From the NCBI RefSeq assembly GCF_013409865.1, contig NZ_JACCBM010000001.1:1860001-1924000 (forward strand): a stretch of 64,000 bases of DNA. Direction: 5' to 3'. Origin of the DNA: Herbiconiux flava (GTDB lineage Bacteria > Actinomycetota > Actinomycetes > Actinomycetales > Microbacteriaceae). Position numbers and translations under genes: made by a program. Shown here one piece after another: positions 46,456 through 55,753 of the stretch; within the stretch, counting starts at the first letter, position 1, and every line of letters begins with the position of its first letter. Under the pieces are notes generated by a model. It worked only from the letters and a program-made list of their open reading frames with translations. It was not told the DNA's origin and did not search any database.

Positions 46456-47433
46456 GTGTCCGGAATCAAGGCCAGCGGAGAGAAGTCCCTCCTCGTCGTC
46501 TCAGGGCGAGCTCATCCGCAACTGGCCGAGGACATCGCGGCCGAACTCGACACCACCCTCGTCGACACCGAGGCCCGCACCTTCGCCAATGGCGAGCTCT
46601 ACATCCGCTACGGCGAGAGCGTGCGAGGGGCGGATGCGTTCGTCATCCAGTCGCACACGGCTCCGATCAACGAGTGGCTGATGGAGCAGCTCATCATGGT
46701 CGACGCGTTGAAGCGGGCCTCCGCCAAGCGCATCACCGTGGTCGCGCCGTTCTATCCCTACGCCCGTCAGGACAAGAAGGGCCGCGGGCGCGAGCCGATC
46801 TCGGCCCGCCTCGTGGCCGACCTGTTCAAGGCCGCCGGCGCCGACCGCATCATGTCGGTCGACCTGCACGCCGCGCAGATCCAGGGCTTCTTTGACGGCC
46901 CCGTCGACCACCTCTTCGCCATGCCCGTGCTGATGGAGCACATGCGCAAGGTGCTCGACCCCGCGACCCTCACGGTCGTCAGCCCCGACATGGGCCGCGT
47001 GCGCGTCGCCGACATCTGGAGCGACAAGCTCGGCGTCCCCCTCGCGATCATCCACAAGCGCCGCGACCCGCGGGTGCCGAACCAGGTCAGCGTGCACGAG
47101 ATCGTGGGCGACGTGGCCGGCCGCGTCTGCCTGCTGGTCGACGACCTGATCGACACCGGCCGCACCATCGTGGCCGCCGCCGAGGCGCTGAAGGCCAACG
47201 GCGCCACCGGCGTCGTGGTCGCGGCGACGCACGCCGTGTTCAGCGACCCGGCCTCGACCATCCTGCAGTCGGAGTTCATCGACCAGGTCGTCGTCACCGA
47301 CACCCTGCCGATCCCCGTCGAGAAGCACTGGGACAGGCTGACCATCCTGCCGATCGCCCCGCTGATCGCGAGGGCCATCAGCGAGGTGTTCTCCGACGGC
47401 TCGGTCACCACGATGTTCGACGGCGACGCCTGA
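46456..47433 (+). CDS. prs: Ribose-phosphate pyrophosphokinase
   Basis: The 325-residue enzyme makes PRPP from ribose-5-phosphate and ATP. The YPYARQDKKGRGREPISARLV flexible loop (part given; about residues 98-118), the DLHAAQIQGFF metal site and the PRPP loop LLVDDLIDTGRT are all present. PRPP feeds nucleotide, His and Trp synthesis and the adenine salvage enzyme Apt. GTG 46456 directly abuts the glmU stop, so the two genes form an operon, as in most actinobacteria. Confidence 0.96.
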   Translation: MSGIKASGEKSLLVVSGRAHPQLAEDIAAELDTTLVDTEARTFANGELYIRYGESVRGADAFVIQSHTAPINEWLMEQLIMVDALKRASAKRITVVAPFYPYARQDKKGRGREPISARLVADLFKAAGADRIMSVDLHAAQIQGFFDGPVDHLFAMPVLMEHMRKVLDPATLTVVSPDMGRVRVADIWSDKLGVPLAIIHKRRDPRVPNQVSVHEIVGDVAGRVCLLVDDLIDTGRTIVAAAEALKANGATGVVVAATHAVFSDPASTILQSEFIDQVVVTDTLPIPVEKHWDRLTILPIAPLIARAISEVFSDGSVTTMFDGDA

Positions 47434-47448
47434 GGCCTGGGCCGGGCT

Positions 47449-47454
47449 TAAACT
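47449..47454 (+). promoter_or_regulatory. -10 box for the glutaredoxin gene
   Basis: TAAACT lies 6 nt before ATG 47461. Confidence 0.55.
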
Positions 47455-47460
47455 GAATCC

Positions 47461-47733
47461 ATGAGCATCGCCTCGATCGACACCTACACGCCCGCCGCGG
47501 GCTCCGTCACCATGTTCTCCACCGGCTGGTGCGGGTACTGCAAGCGTCTAAAGAGCCAGCTCGACGCGCAGGGCATCGCCTACACCGAGGTGAACATCGA
47601 GGAGGTCGATGGCACGGCCGAGCTGGTCGCCTCGGTGAACGGCGGCAACCAGACGGTTCCGACGTTGATCTTCCCCGACGGCTCGACGGCCACCAACCCG
47701 TCGGCGCGCGAGGTGTCCGAGCGCATTGGCTGA
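47461..47733 (+). CDS. Mycoredoxin-type glutaredoxin
   Basis: The 90-residue protein has a single glutaredoxin domain with redox motif Trp-Cys24-Gly-Tyr-Cys27, followed by Lys-Arg-Leu, and the cis-Pro loop QTVPTLIF. The WCGYCKRL form is characteristic of actinobacterial mycoredoxins, which use mycothiol rather than glutathione to reduce mixed disulfides. The mycothiol link is from family knowledge. Its last 8 nt overlap the start of ftsY. Confidence 0.88.
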   Translation: MSIASIDTYTPAAGSVTMFSTGWCGYCKRLKSQLDAQGIAYTEVNIEEVDGTAELVASVNGGNQTVPTLIFPDGSTATNPSAREVSERIG

Positions 47734-48601
47734 TCGCACTCCCTGGTCGCTCTCGGGCGCCCTGCGCGGGATGTTCCAGAAGCGCACCATCGACGACGAG
47801 ACCTGGGACGACCTCGAGACCGCCCTGCTGAAGGCCGACTTCGGCCCCACCGTCACCGAGCAGGTCGTCGACGAGCTGCGCGCCAACGTGCAGCGCTACA
47901 ACACCACCGATCCCAAAGATCTGCAGCGGATGCTCCGCGAGGCCATGGAGGAACGGCTCTCCAAGTACGACCCGACCCTGAAGCTCACCGAACGTCCGGC
48001 CGTCGTGCTCGTGGTCGGCGTCAACGGCGTCGGCAAGACGACGACCATCGGCAAGTTCGCCAAATTCCTGAAGACGTACCAGCGCACCGTCGTGGTCGGA
48101 GCGGCCGACACCTTCCGCGCCGCCGCCGTCGAGCAGCTCGCGACCTGGGCCGAGCGTGCCGGGGCCGACATCGTGCGTCCGCAGCACGAGGGACAGGATC
48201 CGGCGTCCGTCGCCTTCCAGACCATCGAGAAGGCCAAGGCGAACGGCACCGAGATCGTCATCATCGACACGGCCGGCCGGCTGCAGACCAAGGGCGGGCT
48301 GATGGATGAGCTCGGCAAGATCCGCCGCGTCATCGAGAAGCAGGCGCCGGTCTCCGAGGTGCTGCTGGTGCTCGACGCGACCACGGGCCAGAACGGTCTC
48401 GCGCAGGCCGACGCGTTCATCCAGCACGCGGGCGTCACCGGCCTCGTCATCACGAAGCTCGACGGCTCGGCGAAGGCCGGGTTCGTGCTGGCCGTGCAGG
48501 AGAAGACGGGCATCCCGATCAAGCTGATCGGCCAGGGCGAGGGCATCAACGACCTCACGGGCTTCACGCCCCACGTCTTCGCACAGAACCTCGTCGGCTA
48601 G
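47726..48601 (+). CDS. ftsY: Signal recognition particle receptor FtsY
   Basis: The 291-residue GTPase has only the helical N domain and the G domain (GVNGVGKTTT, DTAGR, TKLDGSAKAG). The acidic membrane-binding A domain of enterobacterial FtsY is missing, as is usual in this lineage. It docks Ffh-ribosome complexes at the membrane for cotranslational secretion. TTG 47726 overlaps the glutaredoxin stop, implying coupled translation; an internal ATG at 47771 would truncate the N domain. Confidence 0.94.
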   Translation: MADRTPWSLSGALRGMFQKRTIDDETWDDLETALLKADFGPTVTEQVVDELRANVQRYNTTDPKDLQRMLREAMEERLSKYDPTLKLTERPAVVLVVGVNGVGKTTTIGKFAKFLKTYQRTVVVGAADTFRAAAVEQLATWAERAGADIVRPQHEGQDPASVAFQTIEKAKANGTEIVIIDTAGRLQTKGGLMDELGKIRRVIEKQAPVSEVLLVLDATTGQNGLAQADAFIQHAGVTGLVITKLDGSAKAGFVLAVQEKTGIPIKLIGQGEGINDLTGFTPHVFAQNLVG

Positions 48602-48624
48602 CTCGGCGCTGGCCGACCGCTCCG

Positions 48625-49449
48625 TCAGGCGGGGTGGCGGGCGAGGAAGGCCTGGATCGCCGGGAGTGCGCCCGGGTGGCGCGGGGTGTCCGCGTGGGTG
48701 GCGCCGTCGAGGATCGTGAGCTCGGCCGCAGGGAGGGCCACCTGCACGTGTTCGGCCGCGCGGAGGCGGGGGCGGTCGCGGGTGCCGGCGAGCAGCAGGA
48801 GCGGCATCGGGAAGCGGGCGATCACCTCGTCGGGGACGGTCGCCTGGCGCTCGGTCTCGCGCATGTAGGCCGCGAGGGCCGGGGCGTCGTTGGCGAGGAA
48901 GGCCGTGCGGGTGATCGGGTCGACCGGGCTGCCGGTGGCGTGCTGCCACTCGGCGAGGAAGCCCTCCATGCCGCCGCGCTCGAGGGCGTCGATCGAGCCC
49001 TCGAAGAAGACGCGGTCGAAGGTTCCCGCGCCGGTGCCCGGGGCGCCCGCCACGCTGACGAAGCTCGCCAGGCGCTCGGGATGGACGGCGGCGAGCGAGA
49101 AGCCGACGCGCGCGCCGAGGGAGTAGCCGAGGTAGTGGGCGCGGGCGATGCCCAGGGCGTCGAGCACCGCGACCACGTCGTCGACGAAGCGGCCCATGTC
49201 GTAGGCGGCGGCATCGCGCGGCTTGTCGCTGCGGCCGTGCCCGCGGAGGTCGAGGGTGACGACCGGGCGCGTGGGCGCGAACGCCTTCAGGTAGCCGAAG
49301 CCGCGCCAGATCGCCTGCGACAGCGCGGTGCCGTGCACGAGCACGATGGGCAGGGCGATCTGCTCCGTGTCGGCCGCAGCGGAACCGGTCGGCGCCTGGT
49401 GCCGGTAGGCGATGCGTGCTCCGTCATGGGGATTGGTCGCGAACTCCAC
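48625..49449 (-). CDS. Alpha/beta hydrolase
   Basis: The 274-residue hydrolase has an oxyanion segment LVHGTALS, DLRGHGRSDKP, the nucleophile elbow Gly-Tyr-Ser-Leu-Gly, and the catalytic His in DGATHADTPRH. These resemble 3-oxoadipate enol-lactonase-like and haloperoxidase-like enzymes; no pathway partner is nearby. GTG 49449 lies 6 nt after a TAGCGT box. The luciferase-like gene ends 9 nt upstream of it, so the two may also be cotranscribed. Confidence 0.85.
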   Translation of the reverse strand: MEFATNPHDGARIAYRHQAPTGSAAADTEQIALPIVLVHGTALSQAIWRGFGYLKAFAPTRPVVTLDLRGHGRSDKPRDAAAYDMGRFVDDVVAVLDALGIARAHYLGYSLGARVGFSLAAVHPERLASFVSVAGAPGTGAGTFDRVFFEGSIDALERGGMEGFLAEWQHATGSPVDPITRTAFLANDAPALAAYMRETERQATVPDEVIARFPMPLLLLAGTRDRPRLRAAEHVQVALPAAELTILDGATHADTPRHPGALPAIQAFLARHPA

Positions 49450-49455
49450 CCCATC

Positions 49456-49461
49456 ACGCTA
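49456..49461 (-). promoter_or_regulatory. -10 box for the hydrolase at 48625-49449
   Basis: On the minus strand TAGCGT lies 6 nt before GTG 49449. It overlaps the 3' end of the upstream luciferase-like gene. Confidence 0.45.
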
Positions 49462-50346
49462 CCCGTGGGTGCCGAAGCGTGACGCCACCTCGAGCAGCAC
49501 CTCTTCGCGGCCGGCGTAGATGCCCGACTCCCGCGGCCAATGGCTCACGACGTCGGTGAACCCGAGCGAGGCTGCCCGCCCGGCGAGCTCCTCGAAGGCG
49601 TCGACGCTCTCGAGCGAGAACGTTCCGCCGCTGTCGAGCGAGAGGTGGCGCGAGAGAGTGGACGGCGAGCGCCCCGCTGCCTCGAGGGCATCGTCGAGCC
49701 GCCCGCACTGCTCCGCCACCGCATCCCACCAGGCCGAGCCCGTCGCGCCGTCGCGCCCGGTCGTCACCCAGCCCTGTCCGTACCGCGCCACGAGCGCCAA
49801 CCCCTTCGGCCCGTTGCCGCCGATGACGAACGGCATGCGCGGCGTCTGCGACGGGGACCCGACCATCCGCGCATCCTGAGCCGTGTAGAACGACCCCGAC
49901 GCCGAGACGCCGCCCGAGCCGGGCGCCTCGAACCGCAGCAGCTCGTCGAGCAGTGACACGAACTCCGCGAAGCGGTCATGCCGCGCCCGCGGCGGCAGCA
50001 CCTCGGCGCCGAGCACGGTGGCGTCGAAACCCGTTCCTCCCGAGCCGAGGCCCACGGTCATCCGCCCGCCCGACAGCTCGTCGAGCGACGCCAGCTCCTT
50101 AGCGAACGGCACGGGGTGCCGGTAGTTCGGCGAGGCCACGAAGGTGCCGAGCCGGATGCGCGACGTCACCAGCGCGGCCGCCGCCAGCGTCGGCACCGTC
50201 GCCCCCCAGGGCTCGTCGGCGAGCGACCGCCACGAGAGGTGGTCGTAGGTGTAGGCGCTGTCGAAGCCCAGTTCCTCCGCGAGCTGCCAGCGGCGCCGCA
50301 TCTCGGGCCACGGGTACTGGGGGAGGATCACGATGGAGTGGCGCAT
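49459..50346 (-). CDS. Luciferase-like (LLM class) flavin-dependent oxidoreductase
   Basis: The 295-residue TIM-barrel flavoprotein of the bacterial luciferase superfamily has an early YDHLSWR segment, TSRIRLGTFVASPNYRHP, LGSGGTGFDA and PFVIGGNGPKGL. These are typical of F420- or FMN-using oxidoreductases with undefined substrates. ATG 50346 is favoured: TTGAGT, a near-match to the local -10 pattern, lies 6 nt upstream. TTG 50358 would add four residues. It lies between the MFS exporter and a hydrolase on the same strand. Confidence 0.85.
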   Translation of the reverse strand: MRHSIVILPQYPWPEMRRRWQLAEELGFDSAYTYDHLSWRSLADEPWGATVPTLAAAALVTSRIRLGTFVASPNYRHPVPFAKELASLDELSGGRMTVGLGSGGTGFDATVLGAEVLPPRARHDRFAEFVSLLDELLRFEAPGSGGVSASGSFYTAQDARMVGSPSQTPRMPFVIGGNGPKGLALVARYGQGWVTTGRDGATGSAWWDAVAEQCGRLDDALEAAGRSPSTLSRHLSLDSGGTFSLESVDAFEELAGRAASLGFTDVVSHWPRESGIYAGREEVLLEVASRFGTHG

Positions 50347-50391
50347 GCGTCCACTCAAGCAGACGCCCCCGACACCGGGGAGCGGGCGGGC

Positions 50392-51765
50392 TCAGCCGCG
50401 CCGCGCGTCCGCCTCGTCGAGCGAGAGGTCCTCGGCCAGCTCCGCCCGCGGCCTGACCGCCTGGAACGACCCGGTCGCGGTGACGGCCCCGGCCATCCGG
50501 TCGCCCTCGCCGTAGACCAGCTGCAGCCGTGCCCTGCGCCCGTGCCCGGTGCGACGGATGCGCGCCCGGCGGTACACCGCCAGCCACAGCACCCCGGCAG
50601 CGAAGGCCACGAACCCCGCGACGGCGGCAACCCCGAGCCCCCACCGCGGCCCGAGCGTGTTGGCGACGGCGCCGATCACGGGAGCCCCGATCGGCGTGCC
50701 GCCCATCAGGATCGCCATGTACAGCGCCATCACCCGCCCGCGCATGAGCGGATCGGTGCTCGTCTGCACGGTGCCGTTCGCGGTCGTGATCATCACCTGC
50801 CCGGCGAACCCGATCAGCACGATGGCCGCCGCGAACGTCACGAGCGAGGGCGCGAGCGCCGCTGCCAGAGCGGCCACCGCGAACAGCCCGCACGACAGGA
50901 AAACCAGCCGCACCCGCGGCTTGTCGCGGCTCGCCGAGAGGAGCGCCCCGGCCACCGACCCCACGGCCATCACGGAGGTCAGGATGCCGAAGCCCGCCGA
51001 GTCCAGGCCGAACGTGACGGTCGCCATGGTCGAGGTGAAGATCTGGTAGTTGAAGCCGAAGGTGCCCATGATGAACACCACCGCGAAGACGATCAGCAGG
51101 TCGGGCCGGCGGCGCACGTAGCGGAAGCCCTCGAGCAGCTGCCCCTTGGCCCGCGGTGCACGGGGCTGCTGCACCAGCCGGTCGCGCCGGATGGCGACGA
51201 GCGACGCCAGCACCGCCGCGAACGTGACGGCGTTGAGAAGGAACACCCAGCCCGCGCCGATCCCGGCGACGAGCAGGCCCGCGACGGCCGGCCCGATCGT
51301 GCGGGCGGCGTTGAACGAGGCCGAGTTGAGCGCGACCGCGTTGCCGAGGTTCGGCCCGGCCACGAGATCGGAGACGAAGGTCTGGCGCACCGGGGCGTCG
51401 ACCGCGGCGGCGACGCCGAGCAGCAGGGCGAAGAGGTAGACGATCCAGAGCTGGGCGAGCCCGGCGAGCACGATCACGCCGAGTCCGGCGCCGAGGAGCC
51501 CCATGGCGAGCTGCGTCACCATCAGCGTGCGCCGTCGGTCGAGTCGGTCGGCGATGAGGCCCGAGAAGGGCACCAGCAGCAGCTGGGGGAGGAACTGGAG
51601 GGCGGTCGTGACGCCGAGGGCCACGGCGTCGTGGTCGCTCAGTTCGGTGAGGACGATCCAGTCCTGGGCGGTGCGCTGCATCCAGGTTCCGACGTTGGAG
51701 ACGAGGGCCCCGGCGAACCAGATGCGGTAGTCGATGCTGGCGAGGGAGCGGAACATCGCGCTCAT
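50392..51765 (-). CDS. MFS exporter, MFS_3 (EntS-like) type
   Basis: The 457-residue protein has twelve predicted helices, then a cytoplasmic tail of about 60 residues. The IADRLDRRR loop after helix 2 and NVGTWMQRTAQDWIV in helix 1 mark the MFS_3 group, which includes siderophore and drug exporters. The substrate is unknown. ATG 51765 is chosen because GAGGGGG lies 7 nt ahead; the open frame reaches 51789. An AT-rich patch at 51784-51815 is the likely promoter or operator. It is divergent from ffh. Confidence 0.87.
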   Translation of the reverse strand: MSAMFRSLASIDYRIWFAGALVSNVGTWMQRTAQDWIVLTELSDHDAVALGVTTALQFLPQLLLVPFSGLIADRLDRRRTLMVTQLAMGLLGAGLGVIVLAGLAQLWIVYLFALLLGVAAAVDAPVRQTFVSDLVAGPNLGNAVALNSASFNAARTIGPAVAGLLVAGIGAGWVFLLNAVTFAAVLASLVAIRRDRLVQQPRAPRAKGQLLEGFRYVRRRPDLLIVFAVVFIMGTFGFNYQIFTSTMATVTFGLDSAGFGILTSVMAVGSVAGALLSASRDKPRVRLVFLSCGLFAVAALAAALAPSLVTFAAAIVLIGFAGQVMITTANGTVQTSTDPLMRGRVMALYMAILMGGTPIGAPVIGAVANTLGPRWGLGVAAVAGFVAFAAGVLWLAVYRRARIRRTGHGRRARLQLVYGEGDRMAGAVTATGSFQAVRPRAELAEDLSLDEADARRG

Positions 51766-51783
51766 GCGTGCACCCCCTCGATC

Positions 51784-51815
51784 GGCCAACTGTTTATTTT
51801 ACGTCAACGAATTGC
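51784..51815. promoter_or_regulatory. AT-rich control region between the MFS exporter and ffh
   Basis: About 32 nt are far richer in A/T than their surroundings. On the minus strand they include TTGACG followed by TAAAATAAAC, 20-50 nt ahead of the exporter start. A repressor site is plausible, but no clean dyad is seen. Confidence 0.4.
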
Positions 51816-51880
51816 AGGGCGGCTGGGAACGGGGAGCCCGCGTTCGCCCTCAGCGGGACTCCGAGCCGGCCGCGAGCGGT

Positions 51881-51886
51881 TAAACT
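51881..51886 (+). promoter_or_regulatory. -10 box for ffh
   Basis: TAAACT lies 9 nt before ATG 51896. Confidence 0.55.
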
Positions 51887-51895
51887 AGCCGCACG

Positions 51896-53473
51896 ATGGC
51901 TACTTTTGGAAATCTCTCGGACAGGCTCGCCGAAACCTTCAAGAACCTCCGCACGAAGGGCAAGCTGAGCCCGGCCGACGTCGACAGCACGGTGCGCGAG
52001 ATCCGCCGCGCCCTGCTCGACGCCGACGTCGCGCTCGAGGTCGTCAAGGAGTTCACCGGCAAGGTGCGCGAGCGCGCCCTCGGCGACGAGGTCAACCGCG
52101 CCCTGAACCCGGCCCAGCAGGTCGTGCAGATCGTCAACGAGGAGCTCGTGCAGATCCTCGGCGGCCAGCAGCGCCGACTCGAGTTCGCGAAGAAGCCGCC
52201 GACCGTGATCATGCTCGCCGGCCTCCAGGGTGCCGGTAAGACGACCCTCGCGGGCAAGCTGGCCCGCTGGCTCGCCAAAGAGAACCACACCCCGATCCTC
52301 GTCGCGGCCGACCTCCAGCGCCCCAACGCGGTGAACCAGCTGCAGATCGTCGGCGGCCAGGCCGGCGTGCCGGTCTATGCCCCCGAGCCCGGCAACGGGG
52401 TCGGCAACCCGGTGCGCGTGGCGAAGGACTCGATCAAGTACGCGATCGACAAGCAGTACGACACGGTCATCATCGACACGGCCGGCCGCCTCGGCGTCGA
52501 CGCCGAGATGATGAAGCAGGCGGCCGACATCCGCAAGGCCGTCGACCCCGACGAGGTGCTGTTCGTCATCGACGCGATGATCGGCCAGGATGCGGTGGCC
52601 ACCGCCCGCGCCTTCCAGGAGGGCGTCGACTTCACCGGCGTCGTGCTGACCAAGCTCGACGGCGACGCCCGAGGCGGTGCCGCGCTGTCCGTGGCGTCGG
52701 TCACGGGCCGCCCCATCATCTTCGCCTCGACCGGCGAGACGCTCGACGCCTTCGAGCCCTTCTACCCCGACCGGATGGCCTCGCGCATCCTGGATCTCGG
52801 TGACATCCTCTCGCTCATCGAGCAGGCGCAGGGCGCCTTCGACGAGGAGGAGGCCCGCAAGGTCGCCGAGAAGTTCGCGACCGACAGCTTCACGCTCGAC
52901 GACTTCCTGAAGCAGATGCAGCAGCTGCGCAACGTCGGCTCGATCAAGAAGATGATGAGCATGCTGCCCGGCGCCGGCGGCCTGAAGGAGCAGCTCGACA
53001 ACTTCGACGAGAAGGAGATCGTGCGCACCGAGGCGATCATCCAGTCGATGACGAAGGCCGAGCGCACCAACCCGAAGCTCCTGAACGGCTCGCGGCGCCT
53101 GCGCATCGCGCGCGGTTCCGGCATGACCGTCACCGACGTGAACCAGCTCGTGCAGCGCTTCGAGCAGGCCTCGAAGATGATGAAGACGGTCGCGAAGGGC
53201 GGCGTGCCGAACGTGCCCGGCATGGGCCCGGTCCCCGGTGCCGGCTTCGGCGGCGGGCGCGGCAAGCCGCAGGCCAAGAAGAAGAGCGGATCACGCTCGG
53301 GCAACCCCGCGAAGCGGGCGGCCGAGAACGCGGCGCGCGCCTCGGGTGAGAAGCCGGCGATCGCGGCGGGCTCGGGCGGCGGTGCCGGTTTCGGCCTCGG
53401 CGCCAAGGCCCCGGCGGGCGGTCAGAACCCGAGCCCCGAGGAGCTCGAGGCCCTGCAGCGCTTCCTGCGCTAG
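51896..53473 (+). CDS. ffh: Signal recognition particle protein Ffh
   Basis: The 525-residue GTPase has an N domain (1-95), a G domain with GLQGAGKTT, DTAGR and TKLDGDARGG, and a Met-rich M domain (from about 325) with RRLRIARGSGM, the 4.5S RNA-binding motif. A Gly/Ala/Lys-rich tail ends the protein. It binds signal sequences at the ribosome and delivers them to FtsY, encoded 3.3 kb upstream. No 4.5S RNA gene was recognised in the window. Confidence 0.96.
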   Translation: MATFGNLSDRLAETFKNLRTKGKLSPADVDSTVREIRRALLDADVALEVVKEFTGKVRERALGDEVNRALNPAQQVVQIVNEELVQILGGQQRRLEFAKKPPTVIMLAGLQGAGKTTLAGKLARWLAKENHTPILVAADLQRPNAVNQLQIVGGQAGVPVYAPEPGNGVGNPVRVAKDSIKYAIDKQYDTVIIDTAGRLGVDAEMMKQAADIRKAVDPDEVLFVIDAMIGQDAVATARAFQEGVDFTGVVLTKLDGDARGGAALSVASVTGRPIIFASTGETLDAFEPFYPDRMASRILDLGDILSLIEQAQGAFDEEEARKVAEKFATDSFTLDDFLKQMQQLRNVGSIKKMMSMLPGAGGLKEQLDNFDEKEIVRTEAIIQSMTKAERTNPKLLNGSRRLRIARGSGMTVTDVNQLVQRFEQASKMMKTVAKGGVPNVPGMGPVPGAGFGGGRGKPQAKKKSGSRSGNPAKRAAENAARASGEKPAIAAGSGGGAGFGLGAKAPAGGQNPSPEELEALQRFLR

Positions 53474-53525
53474 GCGGAGCCTCGCGGTCGGTGAGCGGCT
53501 AGGCGCCAGGCGGCCTCAGCGTGCC

Positions 53526-53531
53526 TAAGCT
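53526..53531 (+). promoter_or_regulatory. -10 box for the second luciferase-like gene
   Basis: TAAGCT lies 6 nt before ATG 53538. Confidence 0.5.
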
Positions 53532-53537
53532 GGCACC

Positions 53538-54347
53538 ATGACGACCACCTCCCGCCCTGTGCGCGTCGGCGTGCAGATCGCTCCCCAGCACGCCTCCTAC
53601 GCGACCATCCGCGACACCCTCGCCGAGCTCGAAGACCTCGGTGTGGACATCGCCTTCAACTGGGACCACTTCTACCCGCTCTCCGGCGAGCCCGACGGCC
53701 TGCACTTCGAGGGCTGGACCATGCTCGCCGCCTGGGCCGAGCAGACCTCCCGCATCGAGTTCGGCCCGCTGGTCACCTGCAACAGCTACCGCAACCCCGA
53801 CCTGCTGGCCGACATGGCCCGCACGGTCGACCACATCAGCGCCCATGACGGCGACACGGGCCGGCTGATCTTCGGCATCGGCTCGGGCTGGTTCGAGCGT
53901 GACTACGACGAGTACGGCTACGAGTTCGGCACGGCCGGTCAGCGACTGGATGCCCTCGCCGAAGCCCTGCCCCGCATCGAGTCGCGCTGGGCGAAGCTCA
54001 ACCCGGCGCCCACCCGCGACATCCCGGTGCTGATCGGCGGCGGCGGAGAGAAGAAGACCCTCCGCATCGTCGCCCAGCACGCCGACATCTGGCACTCCTT
54101 CGCCGACACCGAGACGCTGGAGCGCAAGCTCGGCATCCTCGGCGAGTGGTGCGAGAAGGTCGACCGCCCGATGTCCGAGATCGAGATCTCGGTCGGCACC
54201 CGCGGCGCCCGCGGCGACGGCCTGCCCGACATGGACCGGCAGCTCGAGCTCGGCGTCACGCTGTTCACCCTCGGCATCACCGCGCCTGAGCTCGACATGC
54301 AGGGCGTGCGCGATCTCGTGGCGTGGCGCGACTCGGTCACGAGCTAG
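53538..54347 (+). CDS. LLM class F420-dependent-type oxidoreductase
   Basis: The 269-residue luciferase-fold protein has an N-terminal VGVQIAPQHASY strand, the segment FNWDHFYPLSGEPDG, EFGPLVTCNSYRNPDLLADMA (in part; about residues 75-95), FGIGSGWFERDYDEYGYEFG (in part) and PVLIGGGGEKKTLR, all conserved in F420-dependent family proteins. It probably carries out a hydride transfer with coenzyme F420; the substrate is unknown. It converges on the ligase gene at 54443. Confidence 0.87.
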   Translation: MTTTSRPVRVGVQIAPQHASYATIRDTLAELEDLGVDIAFNWDHFYPLSGEPDGLHFEGWTMLAAWAEQTSRIEFGPLVTCNSYRNPDLLADMARTVDHISAHDGDTGRLIFGIGSGWFERDYDEYGYEFGTAGQRLDALAEALPRIESRWAKLNPAPTRDIPVLIGGGGEKKTLRIVAQHADIWHSFADTETLERKLGILGEWCEKVDRPMSEIEISVGTRGARGDGLPDMDRQLELGVTLFTLGITAPELDMQGVRDLVAWRDSVTS

Positions 54348-54361
54348 GTCCGGTCGGCCGG

Positions 54362-54397
54362 CTGGCCGGCGCGAGGGCGGGCGAGTGGGCCGGCCAG
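54362..54397. terminator. GC-rich hairpin between convergent genes
   Basis: CTGGCCGGC (54362-54370) pairs perfectly with GCCGGCCAG (54389-54397) around an 18-nt loop, 15 nt past the luciferase-like gene. Further GGCCGG copies follow. It is a likely bidirectional terminator without a T-run. Confidence 0.45.
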
Positions 54398-54442
54398 GGG
54401 CGGGCGGGCCGGCCGGGGCCCGACGCCCTGCAGAGCGGATGC

Positions 54443-55576
54443 TCAGGCGAGCCCGTGCCGCAGCTCCCGCGTGAGCGACGCCACGACCGCCTTGAGGCTC
54501 CCCCCGTTCGCCTCGGCGACCCGCAGCTGCCGCTGGTAGCTCGCGCCGTGCTCGAGGATCAGGTTCACCTGGTCGAGCTCGGCCGCGCAGCCCAGCCGCT
54601 CGGCGACCGGGGCGAGCCGCACGAGTTCGCCGGCCACCGCATCCGTCACCAGCTGCTCGTCGCCCGCCGAGTTCAGGATGATCTCGGCGTCCATGCCGTA
54701 GCGGGCCGCCCGCCACTTGTTCTCGCGCACGTACCAGGGCTGCATGGTCGGCAGCTCCTCGCCGGCGTCGAGGCGGGCAGACATGTCGTCGACGAGGCAC
54801 TGGATGAGCGCCGCCACCGCCCCGATCTCCTCGGGGCTCGACAGCCCGTCGCAGGCGCGCATCTCGACCGTGCCCCACTGCGGGCTCGGCCGGATGTCCC
54901 AGCGCACCTCCGTGTGGTCGCTGATCACACCGGTGCGCAGCAGGTCGTCGACGTACTCCTCGTAGTTCGCCCAGGCGCCGAACTGGTAGGGCAGCCCGGC
55001 GGTCGGCAGCTGCTGGAACATCAGCGCCCGGTTCGAGGCGTACCCCGTGTTCACGCCGCCCCAGAACGGGCTCGAGGCGCTCAGGGCCTGCAGATGGGGG
55101 TAGTAGTTCAGCAGCGAGTTGACGATGGGCAGCGCCTTCTCGCGGTCGTCGATGCCGACGTGCACGTGGATGCCCCAGATCATCATGTTGCGCCCCCACC
55201 ACTGGGTGCGGTCGATGAGCTTGTGGTAGCGCTCCTTGTCGGTGACGGTCTGGTCGAACCACTGCCCGAAGGGGTGCGAGCCGGCGCACATGACCTCGAC
55301 GTCGAGGGGGTCGGTGATGGCGCGCACCTCGGCGAGCTGGCCCTGCAGGTCGTCCACCGCATCCGCCACCCGGTGGTGCACCCCGCTGACGAGCTCGACC
55401 GTGTTGAGCAGCAGTTCGCCGGTGATCCGCGGATGCTCGGAGCCGTCGTCCTGGCGGAGCGCGTCGAGCACATCGGCCGCCACGGAGACCAGATCCCCCG
55501 AGCTCTGCTCGACCAGCGCGACCTCCCATTCGATGCCGAGGGTCGAGCGCTCCGAGGGGGCGAAGGAGATCTCCAT
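54443..55576 (-). CDS. YbdK-type carboxylate-amine ligase (GCS2 family)
   Basis: The 377-residue protein is a glutamate-cysteine-ligase-like enzyme of the GCS2 family: LGIEWEVALVE near the N-terminus (metal/ATP Glu residues), ELLLNTVELVSG, WGIHVHVGIDDREKALP and VRWDIRPSPQWGTVEMRACDG. Family members join glutamate to an amine. In mycothiol-using bacteria the product is not glutathione, so the substrate is open. GGAAAGG lies about 8 nt ahead of ATG 55576. It is divergent from rpsP. Confidence 0.9.
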   Translation of the reverse strand: MEISFAPSERSTLGIEWEVALVEQSSGDLVSVAADVLDALRQDDGSEHPRITGELLLNTVELVSGVHHRVADAVDDLQGQLAEVRAITDPLDVEVMCAGSHPFGQWFDQTVTDKERYHKLIDRTQWWGRNMMIWGIHVHVGIDDREKALPIVNSLLNYYPHLQALSASSPFWGGVNTGYASNRALMFQQLPTAGLPYQFGAWANYEEYVDDLLRTGVISDHTEVRWDIRPSPQWGTVEMRACDGLSSPEEIGAVAALIQCLVDDMSARLDAGEELPTMQPWYVRENKWRAARYGMDAEIILNSAGDEQLVTDAVAGELVRLAPVAERLGCAAELDQVNLILEHGASYQRQLRVAEANGGSLKAVVASLTRELRHGLA

Positions 55577-55753
55577 GCAGGGGCCTTTCCAGAATTACCG
55601 CTTTGGGAGCAATCTCTGTCAGAATAGCCAGTCGAGTCTGCCCCCGCCCGACCCTCTAATCAGGCGGAGTGGATTCCCTCAGAGCTTGTGCCGAGTGTGC
55701 CCCCACGCTCACGGCCCCCAGTTCGCCCACCTCATAGATCACACAGGAGAATT

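Noticed and set aside
54323..55627. Plus-strand 434-codon frame opposite the YbdK-type ligase gene
   Set aside because: It is an antisense shadow with Arg/Gly/Asp-rich composition. The minus strand contains all GCS2 motifs.
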